A DNA stretch of 64,000 nt from positions 56,300,008 to 56,364,007 of the forward strand of contig CM059973.1 in the NCBI GenBank assembly GCA_030490835.1, given 5' to 3'. Below, piece after piece: positions 41,913 to 53,983 of the stretch; the first letter of the stretch is position 1, and every line of letters begins with the position of its first letter. The notes below the pieces were generated by a model. It saw nothing but the letters and a program-made list of their open reading frames with translations. It was not told the origin of the DNA and made no database searches. This DNA is from Annona cherimola (lineage: Eukaryota; Streptophyta; Magnoliopsida; Magnoliales; Annonaceae). Both the position numbers and the translations under genes were made by a program.

Positions 41913-43672
41913 TGTAACGTCCTGTTTCTAAATATTCACAATAACTAGTCAAAAGGGTACCATATGACCTACGAAAAATTCGACAGCATCTCCCCGTAAT
42001 ATATAGGGGGTGGTATGCAATACACAACTTGTTATTCATAAGCAATTCAATTTTATTGCAATATGTGACCTTCAACTCTATATTTATATATTTGTATCTT
42101 CATATGATAAGGGCATTCATATGGAAGGAAATCGTTAAAATTTATCCATACACAACAAGCAAACCAAATGATCATATCTACATGCATCCACATAAATCAT
42201 AATCCAATTCGAAATACTAAATACAATATGTTTGTCATGGTCAAATCTAGTTCAATAACTGTCTACATAATACTAATGTCAAAAGAGCATAAATTTCAAA
42301 TAACTTTAATTAGAGATGTTCTAATGGTTTCCAAGATTTGGTCTTCCACTTGCCCCATCTTGAGGTTCTCCACTTGACTTGGGATCTAAAGAAAAAATAA
42401 CAAACCATGTGAGTCTATTCAGTAAGTAGATAATGGTTGGCACAAAGTGGAATAAGCAAAGTTTTGGATGCGCATGTCTTGATCAAAATAAAACATATAG
42501 GTCTGATACCCACTCCCAAGATCGAATGCATATAACCACGTATAAATAGAAGGACACGAACAATCCTCTACTCATGTCAATCAAGGGCCATGAACAACCC
42601 TCTCCTCATGTCAATCAGGGGCCATGAACAACCCTTTTACAACCAACCATTTTAAATAACACATCATACATGACAGATAGGAATACATGTCATAAACTAC
42701 ACATACAACATCAACAAGGTTTACTTTCAATTCAATGTATAAAACTGCCACACGAGCATTTTAACAAACACATGGTAGGCGCAGAAAGGGAAAACCTCTA
42801 GTTCATACTCTCGTTTGAATCGAATCAACTAACATCACATTTTAAGAATACAAAAACTGCTAACGAGTCCTCTACTTCATAAAATCACTCATTCACGACA
42901 AATTCCCCACAAACCTTGCTTACACTAATTGTTACGAACACTATGCCCCATACCATGAATTTGTTGGATGTTACGTATTCCCATCAGTTTCATATCATGT
43001 TTAACACGAGATTTCATCATTCAATCAAGAAAGGGTGGCATCTACTTACCTCGATCGCGATTTTCCCCTAAGAACAGTGACCTTAAACTCAGATCTTTGG
43101 AATTTCAAGCTTCGTTGAGATGAATCGTTGATCTGCAAAGAGCATAGAAGAGCTTTTGACGCGGTTTAGGGCTAGATCGACACCAGGAAGAAGAAGAAAG
43201 AGAAAGAGGAAGAAACAATGGGAGAGAGGAGGAGAAGAGAAAAAGACGGGCGCACGAATAGAACTTAACAGGTCTATTCTCATTTTAACTAAGCCCTCGT
43301 CGAGATGGGCCAGTCCTGAGCATGGGCTGAGCCCAAACACCATTTGTAACTTGCTTTTCCATTTCTATGACTTAACAATTTAAAATTTCTCCAGAGGCGC
43401 TGCCCCCTTCACCCCTGTACCTACTCTGCGATATGAAAAATATTCATAGCGCTCAACAATGGGATGCTAATCATATAGCTTTAAATCTATACCCAATGTG
43501 CTAAGATCATAGTACATGCATATCAACATTATAAGTCCCTTAGATGCTACGTCCATATATGTTATGCATCCATTAACATCATAAATTCCTAGTAGCATGA
43601 TCGCAAATTACCTCATACACATGGAAGAGTTATAATGAAAATGAAAATAAAATAAAATACCTAGTCGTCACA
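41913..43672 (-). mobile_element. Solo LTR, TGTAACG family, copy 1 (1760 bp), TSD CATAC
   Basis: It starts TGTAACGTCC, ends CTAGTCGTCACA, and is flanked by CATAC at 41908-41912 and 43673-43677. It is closely similar to 45091-46725 in direct orientation, but their separate TSDs prove two independent insertions rather than the two LTRs of one element. It contains GGGCCATGAACAACCC direct repeats near 42590 and 42610 and a purine-rich leader 43180-43250. Frames on both strands at 43089-43383 overlap a purine/pyrimidine-biased stretch and are not credible genes. Confidence 0.92.
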
Positions 43673-45090
43673 CATACATATATGATATCATAAATTCCAT
43701 ACTTAGTCATATCATGGTCAATCATACCTTATCATTTGACCATAAATTTTTTGCTATTTATAGTCATAAAACTTATCATAATTCTTATACATCATTAAAC
43801 CAAAATTCAATGTCATCATTCATATAACCATACAATTCATAAATTCATACACATGTAACTTATAAAAATTTATATTTTCTTGAATCTCCACTTGTGCTTT
43901 CTGCATGGTTCTTCCCTTCACCTGTCTTTAGGATTTGGAAAACAAAATCGTGAGTTGAAACTCGATAAGAAAGCTATAAGGTTTTCAGGCAATTCATTTT
44001 CATTTAAAATAACTTGGAAAGCCATACTATACCCACTCGAGGGTATATCTTAAAAATATGCTTCTTATACCCATCTAGGGTATGTCATAAACAATGTGAT
44101 GCATTATTTAAGACCATGACATTTCTTTGAATAGAAGCTAGATAGGCAACCATCCATTTCCATCATCTCTCCCATTCCAGGGAGGTACCACCAGCCCGAG
44201 GCCTCTCTTAGCGACTTGGCCGCACCAAGGGGGGACATTCGGTCCACTTACACCTTTGAGGTGGACCTCATGCTTTGTGCACATGCGTCTTTCATAAACA
44301 TTCCTTGACATGCTAGCATGATTTTTCATTCATAAATCATGAATTCATCATTTGTCATAATAATTGCAAAACAATAAGCAATTCATTTATCATTTCAATA
44401 CACATTTATATAAAGGAATGTCATCCTTAAACAAATTAGACAGAATTTAAAACATTCATTTGCTAAATCATTCAAACATTTAAAATATCATTTATAAGCA
44501 TTTGCACATATTTTGATAAATCAAAAGCATTTGGAAATTTGCTTGCTTACCTTGTTCGCTTAGCTTTCCATTTCGTTTATCTCTTTATATTTGCCTATAT
44601 ATAAACATAGCATTGTATTCATAACAATCCATTTGCTTGCATTCACTTAGTTTTCCAATCCCATAATCCATTTCATACATAATCAACTTGGATTTTCAAG
44701 TCGATCATACATACACACATTCACTTGTGCATTACATCATTCATTCCATATTGTGTTTTAATCCCATATTTAGGGTAAACACATAATAATCATTCATAAT
44801 TCAACATATGGGGATTTATATATCCCAATTATCATTTTTATGCATTTTCCATTTTTCCTACGTCAATGCTCATTTTAAGCATATAAGTGATGTTTTAAGC
44901 TTCATAAACAACTCTCAACATTTGAGATAACTAAAATTCATTCATACAGTAACATCCTTATGCATTTCATCACGTGTTCATGCATATTTGTATTTTAGCA
45001 ATTCCACATAAGTCATATCATCCATTCGTACATACGTTCAACATACAACACATATATTATGTGTTTCATAAAATTTCTTAACACAGAAAC

Positions 45091-46725
45091 TGTAACGCCC
45101 CAATTCTAAATATTCGTAATAACTAGTCAAAAGGGTACCATATGACCTACGAAAATTTTTGCAGCATCTCCCCATAATATATAAGGGGTGGTATGTAATA
45201 CACAACCTGTTATGCATAAGCAATTCAAATTCATTATAATATGTGACATTCAACTCTATAGTTATATATTTGTATCTTCATATGATAAGGGAATTCATGT
45301 GGAAGGAAATCATTCAAACTTATCCATACACAATAAGCAAACCGAATGATCATAACTACATGCATCCACATAAATCGTAATCCAATTCAAAATACTGAAT
45401 ACAATCTGTTTATCAAGGTCAAATCTAGTTCCATAACCGTCTACATAATGCTAATGTCAAAAGAGCATAACATTAAAATAACTTTAATTAAAGATGTTCT
45501 AATAGTTTCCAAGATTTGGTCTTCCACTTGCCCCATCTTGAGGTTCCCCACCTGACCTGGGATCTAAAGAACAAAAAGAATAACAAATCACGTGAGTCTA
45601 AATAGACTCAGTAAGTAGATAATGGTTAGCACAAAGTAGAATAAGCAAAGGTTTGGATGTGCATGTCATGATCAAAATAAAATATATGGGTCCGATACCC
45701 ACTCCCAAGATCGTATGCATATAATCACATATAAATAGAAGGACGCGTACAATCCTCCACTCATGTCAATCAAGGGCCATGAACAACCCTCTCCTCATGT
45801 CAATCAGGGTCATGAACAACCCTTTTACAACCAATCATTTTAAATAACACCTCATACATAACATACAAGAATACATGTCACAACCACACATACAACATCA
45901 ACAAGGTTTACTTTCAATTCAATGCATAAAACTGCCACACGAGCATTTTAACAAACATATGGTAGGCACAGAAAGAGGAAGCTCTAGTTCGTACTCTCGT
46001 TTGATTCGAATCAACTAACATCACATTTTAAGAATACAAAAGCTGCTAACGAGTCCTCTACTTCATAAATTCACTCATTCATGACAAATTCCCCTCAAAC
46101 CTTACTTACCCTAGCTGTTACGAACATTACGCCCCCAAACCATGGATTTGTTGAGTGTCACGCACCCCCCCCCAGTTTCACATCATGTTTAATACAAGAT
46201 TTCACCATTCAATCAAGGAAGGGTAGCATCTACTTACCTTAATCGTGATTTTCCCCAAAAACAACAACCCTGGGCTTGGATTACAGAAATTTGGAGCTTC
46301 CTTGACTGGAATCAATGACTTCCAAGGCAGTTAGTAGAGATTTCTTTAAGAAATCCATAGCTGGATCGTACTGAATAGGAGGAAAGAAAAGAAGAGGCAG
46401 AGAACAGGAAGAGAAGAAGAGGGAAACGGAGTCGGGCGCAAAATGGAAGATGAACCCTAACTCGCGGGCTCCTCATAACTGAACCTCCATCGGGTCGGGT
46501 CGGGTCAGGCCGGAGCATGGATCGGGTCTAATCGCAATTTGTAATTTGCAATTTGCAATCGAACCCCGTACCTACTCTGCGGGTGGAAAATAGTTGTAGT
46601 GCTCAATAATGTCTGTATAAGTTATTAATCCATTAACATCATAATTTTCTAGTAGCATGTTCATAAATTACCTCATAATAAAGAAGGGTTATAATGAAAA
46701 TAAAATAAAATACCTGGTTCTCACA
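45091..46725 (-). mobile_element. Solo LTR, TGTAACG family, copy 2 (1635 bp), TSD GAAAC
   Basis: It starts TGTAACGCCCC, ends CTGGTTCTCACA, and is flanked by GAAAC at 45086-45090 and 46726-46730. It shares with copy 1 the CTAGTCAAAAGGGTACCATA block, the GGCCATGAACAACCC pair (about 45776 and 45806), the purine-rich leader near 46380-46440, and CCCCGTACCTACTCTGCG. It has a run of C near 46165-46173 that copy 1 lacks, and lacks about 90 bp near its 3' end that copy 1 has. Confidence 0.92.
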
Positions 46726-49088
46726 GAAACTTACACCTATTTTCAACATCATTAAACCCCTTAATTAACACATGATTTAGGGTCTAATTTCGGATTTTTA
46801 ATCCATTTATCATTGGGTTCCAAAACAGCCATGTTATGACCCATTTTTCATCCTTTCAATGCCTCTTTCAAGACTTAAATCATAACAGATTTTTAAGTCA
46901 TAATTTTCAGCAACTAAACATGATTTTCTTAACCCAAATTTAGGTTATTCTCACATATTTAAAATTCATAATTTATTTGCTTCCATAACAGCAACAACTT
47001 AAGCATGTAGGGTATCCATTTTGACCCATTTCAACGTGTCCATACACATATCCTTAACAATCAGATTTAGAGAAAATATTTTTAAGCCCTTTTGGACACT
47101 CAAAGTACCTTAATTCTTGGGTAATTTACCCTCCATAACATCCATAAATCATTTGTTTACAAACAGCGATAAAAATCACATGTAAAGTATCCGTTTCGGC
47201 CCCCATTTGGACGTTCCATACATATGCCCTAAAAAATCAGATTTAGGGAAAACTCATCCTGCCCACTTAGGCCATCCAAATTATCCTTAATTTAGGGCAC
47301 TTTACCCTAAAATTCATCCATAAAACATTTAAGCACTTCTTTGTATCATTTTTAACTCAAAAATGGAAAAAATCGGGTATTACTTGAAACCCTAAGTTCC
47401 ATTTTTACTAAAATCCTTAACAAATGATCAAATCAACATTTTTAATTCAAAATAAAATTAATTACATCCAAATCATCATACTTTAATCATACAGAAACTT
47501 GGTTTAAGGTTTTGAGAATTTTCAAGTTAGTTTTCATCTCAAAATTCAACCCTAACTTCCCTTTTCACTCTCTTGAACTCTTGATCAAATTTATATCTTT
47601 CAAAAATCATTGAATACCTTCATCAAGGAATCATAACTCATCCTTTAAGAGTTCATTATGAACCATATTCATGGCTCAAGATTTGAGAGAGAAAACCTTG
47701 ATTTAAATGATTCAAAACTTAGATTTCACTTACTTGGATTGAATCCAACTTGGATCCAACTTGTTTGGCTTGGTTCCTTCTCTCTTTCTTTCCTTTTTTC
47801 CTTCTCTTTTTCTCCTCTTTTTCTCCTTCTTCCTTGATGGTTTTGGTCGTGCAAAGGGCTCCTCACTTACAAAATTTTTGAGAGATTTTTCTCTCCCCCT
47901 CTCATGTGCACATTTCCATGGGTATGACTCCCCTTTTATATTTTTTTACCAGCCCTTGGGACCCACTTTTCCACATGTCATGAGGGTAATTTAATTCTAA
48001 CTTATCCCTTGATGACATGAAAATTTTATATCCAAGTAAAATACCCATTTAATAATTATCAAAAATCATCAAAAATCAATGCATTGATGAAATGCATGGC
48101 TGTCCACTAGGTGATACCCCTCTTAGGCATGCTTTTTGACATTTTCATGCCTCAATTTCCACATATTTATGTGCCTCATTAGTTACCCTAGGGTCTTAGC
48201 TATTAGATATGCATTTTAGCATTTTCAAAAAATTAAATTTCATGCCCAACTTGCCATTGGACGTCCCTTGGTGTGCCACATAACCTATGCTCCATTTTGA
48301 GCTACATACTAGGTATTAAACCAATGAATTTAAACCCTTAATTTTCTATTGATTTGACCCTTAAAAAAATTCAAAAAATTCAGCTCCATTCACCTTCATT
48401 TGACACCTCTCATAGCATTTAAACCAAGTCATTTAATTCACTTGCTTTAACATAAATGCTATGGTAGTCTAGGGTGCACAAAGTCAATGCTAAGCACCTT
48501 TTTCTAATTAAGAACTTTTCCATAATAATTAGCTTAATCCAATCCATCCATACCATAGATTTCATAATTTTATTCAATTTTTTCAAATTTCATCTCAAAC
48601 CGACATTTCTACGTCAAGTTATGAGCCTTTGAAAATAACCTTAGAGTGTGAGATTAAAATCAAATAATTATCACCTTAATCTCATCACATTTGCCATAAT
48701 CCAATCCTCTCATAAGTTCAAGCCTAAAATCATGAGCTTACCTTTCAAATTTCATCTCATTCCGCCTTATAGGCTTCAAGTTATGAATTTTCTATGATTT
48801 CCAACATAATTCCTTAATTTTCATTTTAATCTCCATTAATTAAATCATGAAAATTAAAATAAATATTCATGCCACATTAGAATATTCTAATTCTCATTAA
48901 GCCTCTTTAGTCATCTTGCCACACATTGGACTTTGGCAATTAATCTTAATCATCATTTTTTAATTGCAAACCCTAATTGCAAAATTCATCAATTCATGAA
49001 ATCATTCAAAAATTAATCAATTCATACATAAATCATCATTACACCTTAAATGCATTTATATGAGTCCTACTTGAGTCTAGGTATTACA

Positions 49089-50019
49089 AAATTTAATTTT
49101 AATGTTGGTTTAATTAAGTGGGAATTGAGGTTTAGAAAAAAAAATTAAAGTCCATGCTCAATAGGGGTAAACAACTGTTATACTCTCAAAGATAGGCTCA
49201 TCATAAAAAAATGCCTTAATCATATCCATGAATTGGTCAAATTGAGTTTTGGCTTTGGAAATTCTTCAACCAGAATAAGATTTTTCATGTATATGGGAAA
49301 AACTACCTTCTTAAATGACAATTGTGTATATTAGAAAAACCTTTGATAAATTAGAGAGGATTACTTTGATTTTGAAAGAAAACAGAATTGGTTCCTTGGT
49401 ATATCAGTTTCATCAATTGATTCAGGACAAAAATCCAAGTATTTTCAATTAGTACATGTTCAAAAATAAATTTAACATCTCATTAGGGTTCAGTTATTTT
49501 CCTAACTTAAAAATTTTAAATTTCAAGATATAGTTTGCTTACAAGACATACAAGAGTTGAAAGTGGGGTCTCGATCAGTCTAATATCACAATTTATACAA
49601 GAATTACCCAAAATTTTTAAAAAAAATTTCAAAATGTGACGAAAATTATAATCAACAGGGTAGTGAAAGAAATATTCAGAGAAAATTAATGCAATTCATT
49701 CACTCCCACACTTGAAACTAGCATTGTCCTCAATGCAAATCATGTCATCAAAAAGATAAGTCAAAATTAAACTAGAAAGTTTAAGGAATGTGAGATGTCG
49801 ACTTCCTTGTTTTGGCCAGTTAAACTAACCCGTCATCCCATGGTGCTTTCTATCCAGGTAGGCTCTAAAAAGTAACCAATAAAAATTCAAATTAAAAAGT
49901 ATCAAAGTTCTAAAATAAAAAAAACTAAAAGAAAAAAAAACTAAAACTCCCCTGAAAGAAAATTCTTGGGTTACCTCCTAAGAAGTGCTTGGTTTAAAGT
50001 CATCAGCCTGCCTTCAGAT
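49089..50019 (-). mobile_element. Element 2 untranslated region before the 3' LTR, part 2
   Basis: It continues 40932-41713 after the solo LTR and is homologous to 25870-26780 of element 1 (GTGGGAATTGAGGTTTAG, CCACACTTGAAACTAGC, TTGTCCTCAATGC). No coding sequence is seen. Near 50005 it lacks about 60 bp or more that element 1 retains. Confidence 0.8.
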
Positions 50020-51306
50020 TCTCAGTTGGGTGGTGTGATTTCAGAGAAGGAGTAGATGACTCCTATTAGAATTTGATCCCCTGTGAAGTAGGGCTTGAGA
50101 TGCTACTCAATGACTTTGAATGCTCCAGTCTTCTTATTCTAGATTTCGATAGCTCCATGAGGAAACACTTGTAATACCTTGAAAGGTCTCGACCATCTCA
50201 ACTTCAATTTACTTGGAAATAATTTAAAACGAGATTTAAATTTCAAAATCAGATCATTTGCTTTGATTACCTTCTGTCAGATGTGTTTAACGTGCCAAAA
50301 TTTTATCATTTCATTGTACATCCTTGAATTCTCATAGGCATCAAGTCGAATCTCCTTGAGTTCATCAAGTTGTAGCAGACGCTTTTCTCCTGCAGATTTC
50401 ATATCAAAATTCAAAATTTTGATTACCTAGTATGCTTTGTGCTCTAGCTCAATAGGCAGGTGACATGATTTTTCATAGACCAGTCAGAAAGATGTCCCAA
50501 TTGGTATTTTGAATGCAGTGCGGTATGCCCAAAGAGCATCATCGAGTTGCCTTGACCAATCTCGTTGTGACTGAGATACCGTCTTCTCAAATATATGTTT
50601 AATCTCGCGGTTCGAGATTTCAGCCTGGCCACTGGTTTGTGGGTTGTATGGCATGGTGATCTTATGTGTGACCCCATATTTCTTGAGTAGTCGTTCCATT
50701 TGCTTGTTGCAAAAGTAACTTCCTCCATCGTTTATGATTACTCGTGGTATGTCGAATCTAGTAAAGATGTTGTGCTTTAAGAATTTGGTGACCACACGTG
50801 AGTCATTTGTAGGAGAAGCGATCGCCTCAACCCATCTGGTTACGTAGTCAACTGCAAGGAGTATGTACTGTTGTTGAAAGAAGATGGGAATGGTCCCATA
50901 AAATCCATGCTCCAGCCATCGAACGGTTCGACCTCAAGAATGTTTGTGAGTGGCATCTCATTTCGCTTTAAGATGTTTCTAGTTTTTCGACACTTATCAC
51001 AGGTTAGTATAAAAAATTGAGCATCCTTGAATAGAGTGGGGCAAAAAAGCCTGATTGTAGGACTTTTGATGCAGTTTTGGAGGGTCCCATGTGTCCACCA
51101 TAAGGTGAGGAATGGTAGTGATGCAGAATACTTTGTACTTCCTCATGTGAAATGCACTGGCAAATCAGACCGTCGCCATATCATGTGTACAAGTACGGAT
51201 CCTCCCAGATGTAATGTTGCACGTCCGCCAAGAAACGGTTCTTCTGTTGATAGCTAAAATTGGGTGGAATTTCTTTACAAACTAAGTAATTAACAATGTG
51301 TCCATA
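50020..51306 (-). pseudogene. pol: Athila pol: integrase
   Basis: On the minus strand the order is zinc-finger tail CDKCRKT, linker, then the catalytic core: Asp in SMDFMGPF (near 50904), a frame change, then [10 protein letters not shown], Asp in INDGGSYF (near 50728), and Glu in [16 protein letters not shown] (near 50620). The last two catalytic residues are 36 codons apart, the canonical DD35E spacing. The uninterrupted part is 50484-50795. Downstream, broken frames to about 50020 carry the usual gypsy C-terminal region (LKLRWSRPFKV). The enzyme would have joined the element to the host DNA; now at least one frameshift and several stops disable it. Confidence 0.88.
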
Positions 51307-51809
51307 TTAGGGCATTGGCGTCTCCTTGAGTGTAAGTAGGCGCTCGTCGAGAAATTCGTCGTTAATCTGCTCATCTTTGGTTAGATCAGTCTCCTCAGTT
51401 GATGGTAGTCTAGACAGATGATCAGCTACCACATTCTCTGTGCCTTTCTTGTCTCGGATTTCGAAGTCGAATTCTTGTAATAACAAAATCCAGCGAATCA
51501 ACCTTAGTTTGGCATCTTCTTGGTGAGTAGATAGTGAATGGCTACATGGTCCATGTAGATAATCACCTTTGACCCTATAAGATAGGAACAAAATTTATCA
51601 ATAGCGAACACAACAACTAGCAATTCCTTTTCAGTAGTTGCATAGTTCACTTGAGCATCATCCAGGGTTTTGCATGCATAATAGATCACCACTGGCTTGT
51701 TGTCTTTCCGTTGACCCAGAACTGCCCCAACCGCATGGTCACTTGTGTCACACATGATCTCAAATGGTAGGCTCCAGTCAACGGGTTGTATAATTGGGGC
51801 AATGGTCAA
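51307..51809 (-). pseudogene. pol: Athila pol: RNase H
   Basis: Two overlapping minus-strand frames together cover the RT_RNaseH domain: PFEIMCDTSDHAVGAVLGQR (catalytic Asp region), YACKTLDDAQVNYATTEKEL (Glu), [15 protein letters not shown]. After a frame change near 51515 come [16 protein letters not shown] and ADHLSRLP, the hallmark linker to integrase. The domain would digest genomic RNA after first-strand synthesis. Confidence 0.9.
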
Positions 51810-51839
51810 AGCTTCTTTTAACCTGCAAAATGACTTCAG

Positions 51840-53038
51840 TCAGTCATCAGAAAAATTGAATTTTACATCTTGATTTAGCAAGTTAGTCAATGGTTTAGCA
51901 ATTTTAGAAAAATCTTTAATAAATCGTCGATAGAAACCGGCGTGTCCTAGAAAACTTCGAATTCTTTTGACCGAATTAGGTGGTGATAGTTTTTCAATGA
52001 CTTCTATTTTTGCCCAGTCAACCTCAATACCTCTATTTGAAACTAAATGTCCCAATACAATTCCTTCTTGTACCATGAAATGACACTTTTCCAAATTCAA
52101 GACCAAGTTGGTTTCTTCACACCTCTGCAAAACCTTAGATAGGTTAGATAAGCATGAGTAAAAAGTAGATCCATAAATAAAAAAATCATCCATAAATACT
52201 TCCATTATGTTTTCAATATAATCAGAAAATATGGCCATCATGAATCGTTGAAAAGTAGCAGGTGCATTGCAAAGACCAAAAGGCATACATCTATATGCAA
52301 AAGTGTCGTATGGACAGGTGAAAGTGGTTTTCTCTTTATCCTGTGGGTGAATAAGAATCTGAAAGTAACCGGAGTAACCATCCAAACAGCAAAAGTAAGA
52401 GTGATTGGCAAGTTGTTCAAGCATTTGATCAATGAGAGGCAAAGGAAAATGGTCCTTTCAGGTGGCAATGTTCAGTTTGCGATAATCGATACACATTCAT
52501 CAACTTGTGACTGTCATAGTTGGTATAACTTCATTTTTATCATTTTTCACAATAGTCAAACCACCTTTCTTATGTACTACATGTACTGGACTTACCCAAC
52601 TGCTATTAGAAATAGGGTAAATGATTCCGGCATCAAGAAGTTTTAAAATTTTCTTTTTCACCACTTCTCTCATGTTCGGATTCAGACACCTTTGAGGTTC
52701 AACGCTTGTCTTGCAATTGTCCTCCATGAGATCCTATGCATGCATAGAGAAGGGCTAATACTAGGTAGGTCATTAATGCAGTAGCCAATTGCCTTCCTAT
52801 GTTTTCTTAGTCCAGTTAACAGTTCATCAAATTCAGATTCGGAAAGATTTGCATTGATTATGACTGGATAAGTAGCATTTGGGCCAAGAAATGAATACCT
52901 GAGATTTTTAGGAAGAGGTTTGAGTTCTACCTTTGGTGCTTCTTCCTTTGGTTTCGTAGAGGCCAGAGAATTGGCATCCATGTTCAGTTCCTCAGGATTT
53001 GAGATAGCAGCAAGTGAGATGGGAGAGTTTCCATCCAA
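51840..53038 (-). pseudogene. pol: Athila pol: reverse transcriptase
   Basis: It starts with the pre-RT region LKPLPKNLRYSFLGPN (about 52950-52880), then LLDAGIIYPISNSSWVSPVH in a second frame (about 52640-52585). A frame change near 52500 and a stop near 52456 follow within the CIDYRKLN...DHFPLPLIDQ block. The 200-codon open stretch 52442-51840 then gives CLDGYSGYFQI, MPFGLCNAPATFQR, the catalytic box VFMDDFFIYG (the two Asp codons at 52185-52190; FMDD instead of YVDD, as is common in this clade), LGHLVSNRGIEVD and FLGHAGFYRRFIKDFSKIA. It ends with a stop at the RNase H border. Confidence 0.92.
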
Positions 53039-53194
53039 GAGAGCTGCACAAGCAGAAAGTTCAGGGTTATTATTTTCAATAGTTGCACTCCGAATGATAC
53101 ATACCTCTATCAGGTCATCTTTTTCTTCAATCGAAAAAGGGTCTATGATGTCAACTCGTAGGCAGGAGTTATCAGTTGATGGTTGCTTTGTTAC

Positions 53195-53749
53195 TTAAGA
53201 AAAGTTGAATTTGACTTTTTCATCTCTAACTGTCAGTGAGAGTTGACCATTCTTGACGTCTATGATGGCTCTAGTAGTAGTTAAGAAAGGTCGTCCAAGA
53301 ATAATTGAAATTTGGCGGTCCTCTTCCATATCGAGAACTACAAAGTCTACTAAGATGAACAACCTGTCGACTTTCAAAGGAACATCTTCAAGAATGCCAA
53401 CTGGAAATTTGATTGATCGATCGACCAGTTGGAGAGATATAGAAGTTGGTTTTGGATCGCCCATATTCAGCTTTTTACAGATGGAGAGAGGGATCCGACT
53501 TACACTGGCTCCGAGATCACATAGTGCCTTGCTAATTTAGACATTTTCAAGAGTATAAGGAATAAAGAAGCTCCTAGGATCCTTTATCTTTTCAGGTAGC
53601 TTGTTCTGCAAGATGACGCTGCACTCCTCAATGAGTGCAATGGTTCCGTACTCCTCGAGCTTTCTTTTGTTGGACAACATCTCCTTTAAGAATTTTGCAT
53701 AGGTTGGAATTTGGGAGAGCATGTCAATAAAAGGCACGTTGATTGACAA
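53195..53749 (-). pseudogene. pol: Athila pol: aspartic protease
   Basis: The upstream piece (53749-53537) has MLSQIPTYAKFLKEML and ECSVILQNKLPEK, conserved just before the protease. After an in-frame stop near 53535 the active site ALCDLGAS follows (Asp near 53517), then MGDPKPTSISLQLVDRS, GILEDVPLKVD, and ILGRPFLTTTRAIIDVK. The arrangement and residues match the gypsy retropepsin. It would have cleaved the polyprotein. Confidence 0.88.
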
Positions 53750-53983
53750 GTTTTTGAGAGTGGAGATGAACTTCTCAAACTGCTTTTGGAGCTTAGCCTG
53801 CCGCTACCTTTGTGGGAAGGGAAGAGAAGGCTGGTAAGGAGGTGGCGGGATGTACGACTTCTCCACCACTAGTTCGGGTTGTGGTTCATCTTCTTGCTTC
53901 CGTACCTGCTCAGCCTCCTTTTCAGTGTCAATTTGAGGTGGTTGAGGTGGGTCAAGCTACTTTCTACTCTGTAAGGTAATTGC

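Larger units (their letters stand above)
41714..49088 (-). mobile_element. Solo LTR of the long-LTR family, TSD AAATT, holding two further solo LTRs
   Basis: The + strand starts TGTGGCGCCCCATC, like the LTR at 4464, and ends GTCTAGGTATTACA. AAATT flanks it at 41709-41713 and 49089-49093, and element 1 shows the uninterrupted sequence. Removing the nested insertions 41913-43672 and 45091-46725 (and their TSDs) leaves about 3.97 kb, a longer relative of the 3-kb LTRs at the left of the window. Minus-strand signals include a TATA-like ATATAAAAGG near 47940 and a GTAAG leader motif. No coding frame is recognised. Confidence 0.88.

Noticed and set aside
43089..43383. Overlapping frames on both strands, rich in Arg/Lys/Glu on + and Phe/Leu on -.
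   Set aside because: They reflect a purine-rich leader tract inside a solo LTR; the related solo LTR at 45091-46725 does not keep the same frame.
41913..46725. Interpretation as one complete LTR retrotransposon with two 1.7-kb LTRs and a 1.4-kb internal region.
   Set aside because: Each repeat has its own TSD (CATAC, GAAAC), there is no primer site or polypurine tract inside, and the spacer aligns to the surrounding host LTR.
49089..50019. Envelope-like gene expected between integrase and 3' LTR in some Athila elements.
   Set aside because: No frame over 60 codons with coding character on the minus strand here or in 40932-41713; element 1 has none at the same place either.
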